This document shows positions 17,501-27,277 of a DNA stretch of 45,077 nucleotides, in pieces (position 1 is the stretch's first letter; every line of letters starts with the position of its first letter). Under the pieces are notes generated by a model, which was not told where the DNA came from, searched no databases, and saw only the letters and a program-made list of their open reading frames with translations. The translations under genes were made by a program, and so were the position numbers. Source of the stretch: Pedosphaera sp. (GTDB taxonomy: Bacteria > Verrucomicrobiota > Verrucomicrobiia > Limisphaerales > Pedosphaeraceae); contig JAQGPA010000188.1 in NCBI GenBank assembly GCA_028293325.1, forward strand, positions 1 to 45,077. The letters are read 5' to 3'.

Positions 17501-19148
17501 CATAATCCGCCGCGTTTGCCAACGTAAGATTATTGATGGCAAGCGTATCGCTGCCGCTGCCGGTGAATTGTCCACCTTCGATCAGGTTTGTATAAATTCC
17601 GCTGCCAGCAACGCCTGCCATCCACCGATAGTCCGGTGCGGGATTGCCGAACGCATAGGCTGAAAACTGAACCGCGCTGGAGGGAAAGTTCGTCTGCGAT
17701 TGCGGCTGGATCGTGAACTGCGGCAACTGCGAATAATTTGGCAGCGAACCGAACGGCTGCACCGTAATCTGTCCTGCGCCGCCGGGCGGAAAATTATTTG
17801 GATGGCCCGCCATCAGCGCGGCGTAGGAATAAGTTCCCGCCGCCAGCGCCGCGCCTTCAATTCGCACGGCGCTGAATGCACAATTCTGATGCAGCAACAT
17901 TTTGCCGCCGTCGGTTAGCGTCAATTTGCCTGCGCTGTTCAAATCATAGCGCGGCTCGATCACCGACACGCCTGCGAGTGGCGACCCGTTGGCCGACGCC
18001 TCCAGCGGATAGAGCGGATCCACCGTGATGTCATTGGTTCCGAACGCGTCATTTGTCGCGCCAACCAGCCAACCGGAGGCCACCACCCATTTGCCCGTAA
18101 ATTGATTGCTGGCATTTGCAATCAACCGCGCCGTGTTCGTAGTCGCCGCCATCAACACAACCGTTCCACCGCCAGAAAACTGGCCGGACGCTGTCGCCAT
18201 TTGCAGTGCTCCACCCGTAACCGTCGTGCCACCGGTGTAGGTGTTTGTTCCCGAGAGCGTGATGATTCCGACGCCAACTTTTGTCAAAGCGATGAGACCG
18301 CTTCCATTGACAATGGCTCCGCCAAAATTTCCACCGCTGCCATTACCGTTGCCGATGGTCAGCATACTGGTTGTGCCAGTCGCGTTGTTAAGAATCATCG
18401 CATAAGCATTACCCGCCAGATTTCCGACGTTTTGACTGGTGCCGTTGAGGTTCAGCGTGCCGACTTTTCCAACGGACACGCCCTGGATCACGTTCATTGT
18501 CAGCGCCCCGCTGATTGCACCCAAAGTTCCCGGACCAGAAAGCTGGAGCGTGTCCACGGCATTGATCAGAGTTCCACCTGCATAATTATTGGAGGCGAGC
18601 AGTCTGACCGTCCCGCCGTATTGGCCGCTTGGTCCGGCCACCGTCAGCGCGCCCGTTCCACCGATTACACTGGTGAGATTCAAAATGGAAAAAGCCTGCG
18701 GATCCATCGTGCCGCCGCCTGCCTGCAGTGTCAGAAGTCCCGCCAGCGTGGACGCCGAGCCGTTCCAGCCACCGAGGTTGGCGTTGTTCATAAACAGACC
18801 GGTGCTGGCGTTGGTTCCAATCGTGAGCGTGCCACTGGTTTTGAAGGCCAGCGTTGCACTATTCGAAAGCGTCAGCGAATTACCGCCAAACGTAACACTC
18901 CCGCTGGTCGGCGTGCGCGAATTGAAACCGTTGATCAGATAGTCATTGCCCGGCGACGGCACCGCCTTGTCAGACCAGTTCGTGGAACCGGTGATGCTGG
19001 AAGTGCCGACCGCGTCGCTGGATTGAAGCGTCACGACTGTGCCACGCGCGATTGGCTCGGCCAGCAATACCCCAGCGAAAATTAAAATCGCTCTCGGCAC
19101 AAACCATCGGCCTGCCGACTTTAAAAAATATTTACCCCGTGTCTTCAT
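14580..19148 (-). CDS. Giant secreted GH28-like beta-helix protein with repeats
   Basis: This 1522-residue modular protein starts at an ATG overlapping the FAD oxidoreductase stop (ATGA). Order: signal (about 1-36); autotransporter-associated beta-strand repeats (40-470); Ig-like domain (about 476-570); beta-sandwich linker (580-685); right-handed beta-helix related to GH28/GH49 (about 690-1070); second Ig-like domain (1075-1170); a 290-residue repeat module (1174-1465) shared with the 2029-aa protein; and a C-terminal beta module (1466-1522). The helix has NSDGID (866-871) and LDD (888-890) in place of the GH28 NTDGID and GDD motifs, but no GHG or RIK, so the substrate may not be galacturonan. 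The GTYSYAALMAGHPNNFP motif occurs twice here and once in the surface protein. It sits between the oxidoreductase and GH67. Confidence 0.82.
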   Translation of the reverse strand: MKTRGKYFLKSAGRWFVPRAILIFAGVLLAEPIARGTVVTLQSSDAVGTSSITGSTNWSDKAVPSPGNDYLINGFNSRTPTSGSVTFGGNSLTLSNSATLAFKTSGTLTIGTNASTGLFMNNANLGGWNGSASTLAGLLTLQAGGGTMDPQAFSILNLTSVIGGTGALTVAGPSGQYGGTVRLLASNNYAGGTLINAVDTLQLSGPGTLGAISGALTMNVIQGVSVGKVGTLNLNGTSQNVGNLAGNAYAMILNNATGTTSMLTIGNGNGSGGNFGGAIVNGSGLIALTKVGVGIITLSGTNTYTGGTTVTGGALQMATASGQFSGGGTVVLMAATTNTARLIANASNQFTGKWVVASGWLVGATNDAFGTNDITVDPLYPLEASANGSPLAGVSVIEPRYDLNSAGKLTLTDGGKMLLHQNCAFSAVRIEGAALAAGTYSYAALMAGHPNNFPPGGAGQITVQPFGSLPNYSQLPQFTIQPQSQTNFPSSAVQFSAYAFGNPAPDYRWMAGVAGSGIYTNLIEGGQFTGSGSDTLAINNLTLANAADYVVVATNASGSVTSAPARLTIIQSAAIQTYPLPSIYSTSSVYALKVNGTNVPVVSFTGDYDYAQLSMAGGTATFEVTALTQSSIVSYGISPKKLNLTGSASGNKLTFTISANQYLILQLNGLKCLVIGADATELDVPPSSGPGIFNVTNTPYNADNTGTTKASAAIQNAINDASAYGSVNGQGIVFVPAGVYLSGNLQFKSNVALYLQGGSLIRCTGNPADYSTNQTFGPLSIGTWFLYATNGFNMKIYGRGTVDANGGYMVYTKNFAVNTLMPLNCTNFTAEGITFRDSGGWAIIPCIGADMKFNNLKIFNQLSVGNSDGIDVNCARNVTVTNCIAIGLDDPYSTKTYTSIPWPGGTMMNSNIVFDGCIAWTICYAFKVGQGVETVQDGITFKNGVAYDCAGAVCIDHKNGASIVRNVTFDTIDVERVSYVNAGHGAWGVFLVQNGLGDGGGPVSNILVKNITVRDVGTTGGFIQGLSSSASINGITFDHIYLPGSSSPASNLFQMALTNVAFYGNVTILPVQTSEPLLVSAKPALQSAYLQQPVRFTASAWGNLPLSYQWQVKSNGVFVNLSDGGQISASQTATLQIANITYADATNYLVRVSDNDNSPVSSAPVSLTVIPPLGPPINATMSDVEPNTSPATDWNTAGYWSNGLSASNTAMAYPGSTFEILPGGGMRTPYNVASASFPGIALTVDGNGIWNDAANIGQIILKNSGGGSVNWPNLVMQGGQISSYVDFAGSSQIVGVMNIQANTPIGANQTGSGGAIDIAAQLTGSGGIEYHAYSGSTFQPTWIGDLNVSGNHNSFSGTWNVVIGTLLANGAGALGTNTITVGPAGALQANYSLDNPAGDLILNGRLNLTQAHRFHSVTVNGATLVSGQYSFAQLNAVYPANFPANWVAQPGAPTTNAAGSLIVGLPLTLNIARNGTQLLLTWAGSGKLLEATNLLGPWSTNAAAQSPFPITPSEPQKFYQVK

Positions 19149-20884
19149 AAAATTTGCCCGGCGGCAAGCAGTCGTTTCCGTAGTTTTGCCAGATTGATTT
19201 TTTGGATGCTGGTGCCCTCTTCCAGTGCCTGATCCGCCGCCAGCGCGGCAGATTCGCTCAAAATCATGAACGGCGGTTCCATGCGAACGGACGCAAACGC
19301 GACGTGCGTCGTCGAAACACAAAACGTGACGAACAGGTTTTCGCACTCGTCCTCACGCGGCACCATAGACGCGTAGGGAATCGGATAAGAATTGCCAAGC
19401 CGATGATAAAATCCGCCCTCATGAATTACCGCGCCGTCCTTCACCAGCCGCTGGCAGACGTGCGAATCGAGTGAGTAGCTGCCGCAGCCGACGGAATCCT
19501 CTCGCGCAACCGGATGCTCGCAGAACGATTGGCTGATGACGAACTGACTGACCATGCGCCGTGCCTGGCGGATGTAAAGTTGCGTGGGCCAGCCGCCGGT
19601 GTCGCAAAATTCATCCTTGGGCAATCCCCACGGAGAAATTTCCTGGCGCAGCCATTCCGGCAAGCGTTCGTCCGTCTGCAAAAAATAAAGATAGCCACGT
19701 TGGTATTCCTCGTGCGCCCGCCATATTTTTGCACGTTCCATCCAACTTCCGTTCGCATATTTCTCCGCGCCACCATGCACAAAATCCATCGAGATGCCGC
19801 ATGAGCCGCTGTTCACGTCCGTCTTGCCACGCATAAGCCGCGTGATTTTCAACAGGCGCGGATGCGGATACGGAAGTTTGATGCCAAAGTTGAAATACAA
19901 ATCGCCCGGCAGCAACGGCTCGTGAACGGCATCCAGCGCCGCGAGGTAACGACAGACCAGTTCGAAATTCCGCGGGTCATAATTCGCCGGCGGCGCAATG
20001 GGCAGCGGATCGTTCTTTGTGAGACAGAGGCGGAAGTTGTAAGCCTGCACCGCCGGATCACGCCGGCCTTCTGTCGTTAGTGCGGCAGGCGAAACAAACG
20101 GTATCAGTCCGCTGGCCGGATCACCCGGACGTACATACGGATCAATCCGCAACGGAATTTTGACAGCCTTGGGATCTTTTGCCTGCTCGGTCGCAAGTTC
20201 GGTGTAACTGACTCCCGCATATTTCTCATTAAACTCATCGTGACCTTCGCGATCCGAACGGTGACTCACTCCAACGCCGGCGAGCAGATCGCCTTCGTAG
20301 GAACAATCCATGAACATTGCCGCCTCGATGACGAGGAAGCTTCTCTCCTGCGGCAGAGCGGCGGGCGCACCGCGCGAATCCACCGGCGCCTTGTCGAGTG
20401 TGATGGAGCGGATACGGCGTCCGCTTTTTTTCACCGCCGCCAGCCGGGTTTCACGAATCACTTCAACTTTGTGTTGGGCTATGAGTTTTTCGAAAATCTC
20501 CTCGGCCACATGCGGCTCAACACTCCAGCCGTTGTTGGAAACTTTCGCATCCGCATAGTAAGCGCGGACATCGTCGAAATACTGCTTGGTCAATCCGCCA
20601 ATCGTCGAAGCGCGCCCATAATCAATCCAGCCCAAGCCGCCCGAAGTCATGCCGCCGACGTGACGCGTTGGTTCAATAACGAGCACAGACCGCCCGAGTT
20701 TGGCCAGGGCGACCGCCGCTATGACGCCGCCGGAGGTGCCGCCATAAATGCACACATCCACCTTTCGGCGTTCCGTTGTGCCTGCGGCAAAAGCAGGCCC
20801 GACCAACGCCGCCGTTACCGCCATTGAGGTGGCGCAGATGAATGACCGTCGCGAGAGCGTTGATGATTTGGCGGGGCGATTCAT
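19145..20884 (-). CDS. Tat-exported FAD-dependent oxidoreductase (FAD_oxidored type)
   Basis: This 579-residue protein begins with a twin-arginine signal (SRRSFICATSMAVTAALVGP). A Rossmann FAD-binding motif follows (VCIYGGTSGGVIAAVALAKL, about 44-63), then the conserved EPTRHVGGMTSGGLGWIDYG segment, FMDCSYEGDLLAGVGVSHR, and a C-terminal FVTFCVSTTHVAFASVRMEP, all features of the FAD_oxidored family (PF12831). These proteins are frequent in glycan loci of Verrucomicrobiota and Planctomycetota, but their reaction is mostly unknown; oxidation of a sugar or a sugar derivative is plausible. It lies 9 bp after GH76 and its stop overlaps the next start, so it belongs to the operon. Export by Tat is consistent with a pre-folded FAD cofactor. 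No partner electron acceptor is visible. Confidence 0.88.
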   Translation of the reverse strand: MNRPAKSSTLSRRSFICATSMAVTAALVGPAFAAGTTERRKVDVCIYGGTSGGVIAAVALAKLGRSVLVIEPTRHVGGMTSGGLGWIDYGRASTIGGLTKQYFDDVRAYYADAKVSNNGWSVEPHVAEEIFEKLIAQHKVEVIRETRLAAVKKSGRRIRSITLDKAPVDSRGAPAALPQERSFLVIEAAMFMDCSYEGDLLAGVGVSHRSDREGHDEFNEKYAGVSYTELATEQAKDPKAVKIPLRIDPYVRPGDPASGLIPFVSPAALTTEGRRDPAVQAYNFRLCLTKNDPLPIAPPANYDPRNFELVCRYLAALDAVHEPLLPGDLYFNFGIKLPYPHPRLLKITRLMRGKTDVNSGSCGISMDFVHGGAEKYANGSWMERAKIWRAHEEYQRGYLYFLQTDERLPEWLRQEISPWGLPKDEFCDTGGWPTQLYIRQARRMVSQFVISQSFCEHPVAREDSVGCGSYSLDSHVCQRLVKDGAVIHEGGFYHRLGNSYPIPYASMVPREDECENLFVTFCVSTTHVAFASVRMEPPFMILSESAALAADQALEEGTSIQKINLAKLRKRLLAAGQIL

Positions 20885-20893
20885 GCGATAACG

Positions 20894-23485
20894 TTACGGA
20901 TAAACCAGCCGGAAAAAGACGCTGGCGTTACCGGTGAAAATCGGGGTGGTTATCTGATTGGTCGCTGCCGTGTTCGCCAGATCAAACCAGTTGGTGCCCA
21001 AGCCCACCGACAAATCATTTGTCTGAACCTGCAGATGCCAGCCGACATGATCCGCCGGCCAAGTCAGCTTCAATTGGTTGGCGTCCGCGCCGATTGTCAG
21101 ATTCGTAGCGTTGGTGGAAATGACTTGAATGGCCCCGTTGATCGCGACGTTATTCTGCCAGATATTTCCGGCCGGCAATGCGGGCAAATTCACCGTCGAA
21201 AACCCGCTGACCGGCTGATCGAATAACGGAAACACATCCCCACCTTGTAACGCTGGCCCCAGATTGTTCACCGTCAGCGTGCCGCCGCCGGCAATTATTC
21301 CGGACGTCGAAATCAACCGGTCATGCGATTGAACGTTCGTGCGGTTTAGTTCCATCACCACGGTGCCTGCAAGGATGACGTTGTTTTGCACCACCAGCGT
21401 GCCAATCCAATCACCGGGATTCACGATGGTACCGGCAGGTGCATTCAGTTTGCCCAACAACGAACCGGAGCCGTGCAAGGTCTGTCCGCCGCCCAATGTC
21501 AGGGTCTGATCAGCCCGCTCGGACACGTCCAGCATCGCGGCGTTGGAGATGACGATTTGCGCGCTGTTGGCGACGGTTCCCGATCCGATCAGCGCCAGCG
21601 TGCCCGCACCAACGATCGTATCGCCAGAATAGGCATTTGCTTTTGACAAGGTGAGTTTGCCCGCGCCGGTTTTGGTCAATCCACCGCCGCCATCCAGCAA
21701 CGCTTGCGCGACCGTGATGTCAAAGCCCGCCGTGTCAAACGTGACACCGCCGGCGTTCAACGTCGCGGTTGTGAGATTGGCGATAAAACTCGTGCTGTCG
21801 GTGCCAGCCAGCAGTTTGACGCCGTTCAGGTTCAACGCGCTCGCGCCGCTGCCACCGATGATGCCGGAACCAGCCGTTGCGATTTTCAACGTGCCGCCGT
21901 TCAAGTTCAACGTGCCGACGGACTGAGCCGTTGCCCCCAACAACACCGCAGTGCCGTTGTCAGTCGAAACGATGGCGCTCGTCGCATCGAGATTGGCCAG
22001 CGTCAATACCCCGATGGCTTGTCCGGCTCCGCTGCCGCTCACATATTTTCCGATGGTCACCACGTTGCCGTTGCCGCTGACATCGAGGTGATTGGCCGCA
22101 CTACCGCCCAATGTCATTGTGCCCGTTTCATTACCATTGCCGCCACCGCTGAGTTGGCCGAGCGTCAGGTTGCTCAGGTAACCGTTGAACATGCCGTCCG
22201 AGCAATCGAGATTTCTGGTGTAACTGCCGCTCCCACCGCGCGGTGAAACCGCAATGTTCAGCGCCGTGCGGTTGTCGCTGTTCCCCAAATTCAATTTTGC
22301 ACCACTGCCCAGAGCTAAAGTCGCACTAGCCTTACTCCCGGCGATCGTCAGAGCGGGCGTCTGTATCGTCGTGGTTCCATTGGCTGCGGTAGCGACGGAT
22401 TGCACATTCGTGTTGAAGGTGTTCCCCATGTCGCCGCACATGATCGAGGTGGCGGCATTGATGGAGTTATTCGTGCCGAGTTTCAATGTGCCGATGATCA
22501 CTGGCGATCCGCCGACCGTGTTGGTCGTGACGCCCAACTTCACCGTGTCCACATTGGCGGTGAAGTTAGTCGCCACCGACAAATCCAGCGTCGCATTGTT
22601 CGAACCGAAGTTCACGTTGCCAACTGCCGCGATCGCGAGATAATTGCTGATGGCCAGCAAGGCATTCGACACGACGAGTGTTCCGCCCGCCAGATTCGCG
22701 CCGCCGTAACAGGTGTTGGTATTGCGGGCCAACGAAAGCGTCCCCGTGCCGGTCTTGACCAGCTCGATGCTCCCGCTGATGGCGCCTTGGAAAATCCCGC
22801 CCGTGGCGTTGCCATTGCCGAAGGTCAAAGTTGAAACGTTGGTAAGATTATTAAAAATCCTCCCCCCGGCACCGCTCAAGTTGCCGATGCCCAGATCCAT
22901 TCCATTTAAATCCACCGTGCCGTAGCCGAGCGCAACGGAATTGCTGAACGTCAGTGAACCGCTGACATCGCCCAGCGTGCCCTGCCCGTTCAAGCGGACG
23001 GTATGGGCCGCGTCGATGACGGTTCCGCCCGTGTAAGTATTCAGACTGGAAATGATCAGCGTGCCGCCCGTCTGACCGGAAGCTCCTTTCACGCGCAAAG
23101 AACCGGCGCCACCGATGAGGGCGGAAATGGTGAATGAATTTCCCTGCGGATCGAGTCTTCCACCACCATTGCGCAACGTGACTTTGCCGGAAAGTTCCGT
23201 GCTGTTGGCGGCCCAGTCGGCAACTTCGCCGTTGTCGAGGAACAAATCCGTTCCCACCGAGATCCCTTTGCCGCCGCTCGAGTTTTTGCAGGCCAGCACG
23301 GCACCGTTGGACAACGTCAGCGAGCTGCCGGCGAAATAATGATTCGCCGTATCCTGCGGCGTGCGCAGCGTAAAACCGGACACGAGGTAATCATTTGCCA
23401 CAAAAGGCGCGAGTCCTCCTGACCAATGCAAGCCGGATTCAAAGCTGCTCGAACCGGAACCATCGGAGCTCAGCAAAGTCACCGT
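20894..23485 (-). repeat. Repeat scaffold copy A (GH76 tail)
   Basis: These roughly 863 residues are beta-strand repeats plus a C-terminal module. They align along their whole length with copy B (24626-27277); by eye, long stretches agree at roughly two thirds of positions, for example LLGATAQSVGTLNLNGGTLK against LLGATSQSAGTLNLNGGTLK. The catalytic domains in front are unrelated. Confidence 0.8.
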
Positions 23486-24616
23486 GGACAGCGTATTCGT
23501 TTGCGTCGGCGGCACCGCCAGCATGGCCTCGAAGGAAGAGATGCAATCATACGAATAGAAATTGGTTCCGTCCGGCGTTTGCTGCGGCCACTGACACCAC
23601 GAGAGATTGTCCGACAACCGTCGCCCGTTCCATGCGGCGTTCGCCTGGTTCTGCAACCAGATCTGATATGGCGCCTGGATGTCCCGCTTCTTCATGAATT
23701 TCCCAAGCCAGCGGATGAAAATGGAATTGAAGATGGAGTTGTTGCCGGCGATGCCGTAACGCGGCAGGTAGCCGCCACCGCTCATGGAATTCATCGTGTA
23801 ATTCGCCGCGAGTAGCGCGTCGTTGGTCTGGCCAAGAAAATCTGCCGCACCGATGAATGTGCCCTGGTTGTAGGTCGTTGGCGTCTGGTCTACATTGCCA
23901 TTGGTGTTGATGTTGTCGTAAATACGCCCGGTGCCTGGGTTGTAAAGAACTGCACGCTCCCAGTAATAAATATTGGTCGCCTTGTTCCAATAATTCGTGT
24001 CACCATAAATTTGGTAGAGCAACGACGCGGCAATCGCGCCAGGGCCGTTGACGCAGGCGTTTTTGGAAGCATTGACCGGATACAACCAATACAGCCCGCC
24101 GCCGAGATTGGTATCCCAGCCGCGCGCATAAACCATATCGAAATTGGCTTTGGCGATGTCGCAATAATTCGTCCTGCCCGTGACGGCTCCGCCGCGCGCG
24201 AAGGCCATCACCGCCCACAAATCATCGTCGTTGTAACCGTTGTAAGACCAGTTGGCGCCACAGTTCTTGATGAAACCGTTCAGCAAGTTGGTGACCATGC
24301 CAAGGTAAACCGTATTCGTCGTCCACTCGTAGGCATCGATCACCGATTCAATCTCATTGGCCATCTGCCAGAAATACGTGGCGCTGCTGCTGCCCTGACG
24401 ATCACGGATAAAACCATTCGTGCCACTGACAGAATAAAAAGCGTTGGAGTAACCGTTGACGATCGTCGGCACATCGCTCGCGAAATAGGCAGCCGCAGGC
24501 CGTTCCGACGTCAGAATCAAAGTCACAATGCCAAGAACCATCCCCATGCCAGCCAATCGCTGAACGCGAAACTGCCGCGCCGCAGAGCAAATGATTTTGT
24601 GGATGGCGTTAAGCAT
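20894..24616 (-). CDS. GH76 endo-alpha-1,6-mannanase with repeat scaffold
   Basis: The 1240-residue protein has a signal region (about 1-43), an N-terminal (alpha/alpha)6 catalytic domain (about 45-370) and a long non-catalytic tail. The catalytic domain shows GH76 features: NGFIRDRQG (67-75), YFWQMANEIESVIDAYE (81-97), YNGYNDDDLWAVMAFARG (125-142, with the catalytic Asp pair), NFDMVYARGWDTNLGGGLYW (158-177), CVNGPGAIAASLLYQI (188-203). GH76 cuts the alpha-1,6-mannose backbone of fungal mannan. Residues 378-1240 are autotransporter-associated beta-strand repeats (LNGGTLKIATAGSG, TLNLNG, KTGAGKLTLS) ending in the module LTWPADHVGWHLQVQTNDLS ... FFRLVYP. The tail is very similar to that of the GH85 protein next to it. 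The ATG is 9 bp after the GH85 stop. Attachment to the cell surface is inferred. Confidence 0.9.
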   Translation of the reverse strand: MLNAIHKIICSAARQFRVQRLAGMGMVLGIVTLILTSERPAAAYFASDVPTIVNGYSNAFYSVSGTNGFIRDRQGSSSATYFWQMANEIESVIDAYEWTTNTVYLGMVTNLLNGFIKNCGANWSYNGYNDDDLWAVMAFARGGAVTGRTNYCDIAKANFDMVYARGWDTNLGGGLYWLYPVNASKNACVNGPGAIAASLLYQIYGDTNYWNKATNIYYWERAVLYNPGTGRIYDNINTNGNVDQTPTTYNQGTFIGAADFLGQTNDALLAANYTMNSMSGGGYLPRYGIAGNNSIFNSIFIRWLGKFMKKRDIQAPYQIWLQNQANAAWNGRRLSDNLSWCQWPQQTPDGTNFYSYDCISSFEAMLAVPPTQTNTLSTVTLLSSDGSGSSSFESGLHWSGGLAPFVANDYLVSGFTLRTPQDTANHYFAGSSLTLSNGAVLACKNSSGGKGISVGTDLFLDNGEVADWAANSTELSGKVTLRNGGGRLDPQGNSFTISALIGGAGSLRVKGASGQTGGTLIISSLNTYTGGTVIDAAHTVRLNGQGTLGDVSGSLTFSNSVALGYGTVDLNGMDLGIGNLSGAGGRIFNNLTNVSTLTFGNGNATGGIFQGAISGSIELVKTGTGTLSLARNTNTCYGGANLAGGTLVVSNALLAISNYLAIAAVGNVNFGSNNATLDLSVATNFTANVDTVKLGVTTNTVGGSPVIIGTLKLGTNNSINAATSIMCGDMGNTFNTNVQSVATAANGTTTIQTPALTIAGSKASATLALGSGAKLNLGNSDNRTALNIAVSPRGGSGSYTRNLDCSDGMFNGYLSNLTLGQLSGGGNGNETGTMTLGGSAANHLDVSGNGNVVTIGKYVSGSGAGQAIGVLTLANLDATSAIVSTDNGTAVLLGATAQSVGTLNLNGGTLKIATAGSGIIGGSGASALNLNGVKLLAGTDSTSFIANLTTATLNAGGVTFDTAGFDITVAQALLDGGGGLTKTGAGKLTLSKANAYSGDTIVGAGTLALIGSGTVANSAQIVISNAAMLDVSERADQTLTLGGGQTLHGSGSLLGKLNAPAGTIVNPGDWIGTLVVQNNVILAGTVVMELNRTNVQSHDRLISTSGIIAGGGTLTVNNLGPALQGGDVFPLFDQPVSGFSTVNLPALPAGNIWQNNVAINGAIQVISTNATNLTIGADANQLKLTWPADHVGWHLQVQTNDLSVGLGTNWFDLANTAATNQITTPIFTGNASVFFRLVYP

Positions 24617-24625
24617 GTGGTTGAA

Positions 24626-27277
24626 TTAGGGGAAGATGAGCCGGAAGAACACGCTGGCGTTGTCGGGGACGATAGGAAGAATCATCTGATTCGTGGCGGC
24701 GGCGTTCAGCACATCAAACCAGTTCGTGCCCAAGCCGGACGCCAAATCATTCGTCTGCACTTGCAACCGCCAGCCGATGTGATCTGCCGGCCAGGTCAGC
24801 ATCAGTTGATTTGCCGCCGTTTCAAACGTCAGACCCGCCGCGTTGGTTGAAACCACGCGGAGGCTGCCATCCACGGCAAGATTGTTCTGCCACGCGTTAC
24901 CCGCTGACAATGCGGGCAGGTTCACCGTCGTAAATCCGCTCACCGCCTGGTTGAACAGCACGAACACATCCCCGGCTTCCAAGGCTGGACCGAGATTGTT
25001 CACCATCAACGTGCCGCCGCCCGCGATAGCTCCGTTGGTTGAAAATAATTTGTCGTTCGGCTGCACATTGGTGCGGTTCAGTTCCATGAGGACGGTTCCT
25101 GCCAGTGTGGCGTTACTCTGCACTACGAGCGTGCCAATGGCGTCGCCTGGATTGATGGTCGAACCGCCCACAGCATTCAACTTGCCTAACAACGTCCCGC
25201 TTCCGCGGAGAGTTTTGCCGCTGTTCAAGGTCAATGTCCGATCCGTGCGCCCCGTCACATCCAACACCGCCGCGTTGGAGATGATGATTTGCGCGCTGCT
25301 GGCGATGTTGCCTGGTTCCAACAAAGCCAACGTGCCGGCGCCGACAACGGTGTTGCCGGCGTAGGTATTCACCTTTGACAACGTGAGCCTGCCACCACCG
25401 AGCTTGCTCAAGCTGCCGCCGCCATTCGCCAGCGCCTGTGCCACGGTGAGATTGAAGTTTGCTGTATCGAAAATGACGCCGCCGGGATTCACCATGGCTG
25501 TGATGATGTTGGTGATGAAGCTCGTGCTGTTCGCGCCTGCAATAAATTTTACGCCGTTCAAATTCAACGTGCTCATGCCGATACCACCAGCGATGCCGGA
25601 GCCCGTCGTCGTGATCTTCAACGTGCCACCATTCAAGTTGAGCGTGCCGGCGGACTGGCTCGTTGCGCCCAGCAAAATGGCCGCGCTGTTGTCCGTCGAG
25701 GTGATGACACTCGTCGTGTCGAGATTGGTAACCGTCAAAACGCCCGTCGCCATTCCCCCGCCGCCGCCGAGAAGATTTCTGCCGAGCACCACCACGTTGC
25801 CCGCACCGCTGATATCGAGGTGATTGGCCACACTATTTCCCAAAATCAGCGCACCGACCTGTCCACCGCCGCCGGTATTATTGATCGTGCCAATCGTGAG
25901 GCTGCTCAAGACGCCATTGAAAATTCCCGCCGCAAAGCTGTTGCTCGACATGAAGCTGGTTCCCGTGCCAAGTTGACCGAATGCGGCGGAGTTGCCGATG
26001 CTCAAGGCGGTGCGGCTTCCGGTTGAACCAACACTGAAGACCGCGCCGTTGCCGTAGTTGAATGTCGGGTTGCATTTACGCGCGCCTAAAAACAGGCTGG
26101 GTGTCTGAATGGTGGTCGTTCCGCCTGCCGCCGTGGTGAGCACTGCCTGCGAGGTGGCGGCGTTAAAGGCGCTCGCGCTGTCGCCGACGATGATGGACAT
26201 TGAAGCCGTGAGGTTGTTGTTCGTGCCAAGGTTCAAGGTTCCCGTCCACGGATAATTACCACCGGGATTTTGCGAGTTCACCGCCACTTGAATCGTGCCG
26301 ACGTTCACGGTGAAGTTTGACGAAGCCGAAACGTCCAGCATGCCGAAGGAGGCTGCACCCATGTTACCGCTCGCAATCGCTATGGAATCACCGGCGCCGC
26401 TGCCAATACTCAACGCCGCGCCGGCGGAAACCACCACGGGGCCATTCGTCATCGGCGAACTGCCGTTGTTCAGCGCGATGTTCAGGCTGGCGACGGAAGA
26501 ATTGCCAGCGAGCGTCTGGGCGCCACTGCCGGTTTTGTTCAACGCGATTGAACGCGTGCTGCTCGAAATAATTTTGCCTTGAAAAGTTCCGCTGCCATTG
26601 CCGCTGCCCACGGTCAAACTGCTGGCGGTGGACGAACTATTGGTGATAACACCACCCGTGCCCAGCAGCGTGCCGACGGTCTGGCTCGTGCCGTTTAAAT
26701 TTATCACACCAAAGCCGTGACCGGCGGTATTGCTGATCGCGAGAAAACTGTTCGTGCCAAGCGTGCCGGATCCAGAAAGTTGCAGTGTGTTGGCAGCATT
26801 CAAAATCGTGCCATTGGTGTATGTGTTGACGCCAGAAAGGATCACCGTTCCGCCAACCAAACTATTCGGGCTGTCCACTGTCAGCGTGCCACCACCGCTG
26901 ATTTGCGATGCGACGATAAACACGCTGGTCTGTGGGTCGAAAATATTCCCGCTGCCGGTTAACGAGACGTAGCCCGCCAAAGTTTCCGGCAAGCCCGACC
27001 AGTCACTCACGACACCGCCACCCATGAACAACGCCGTGCCGGGAGCCGCGCCAACCGTCGTCGTATTGCCGCTGCCAGTGGCCTTGATGCGCAGCGCGCC
27101 ACCGTTGGTGAGAACCAGCGCGCCGCCTTGAAACATCTGATCATCGCTCATCTGTGGCGTCCGCAAGTCCAAGCCAGAGACGAGATAAATATTCGTCGCC
27201 GCCGGCGCGATGGCATTCGACCAGTTCAAACCTGAATCAAAGCTCGACGCTCCCGACACGTCGCTATTCGTCAGCGG
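24626..27277 (-). repeat. Repeat scaffold copy B (GH85 tail)
   Basis: These roughly 883 residues are homologous to copy A in the neighbouring GH76 protein. The copy begins with NSDVSGASSFDSGLNWS and ends with LTWPADHIGWRLQVQTNDLA ... FFRLIFP. The order of sub-blocks is the same in both copies, pointing to duplication rather than independent assembly. Confidence 0.8.

Noticed and set aside
14904..19085. Long plus-strand open frames opposite the beta-helix protein (for example 16032-17090 and 18102-19085)
   Set aside because: They are antisense readings of a repeat-rich gene with strong domain evidence on the minus strand; their translations are basic, low in hydrophobic order and match no family.
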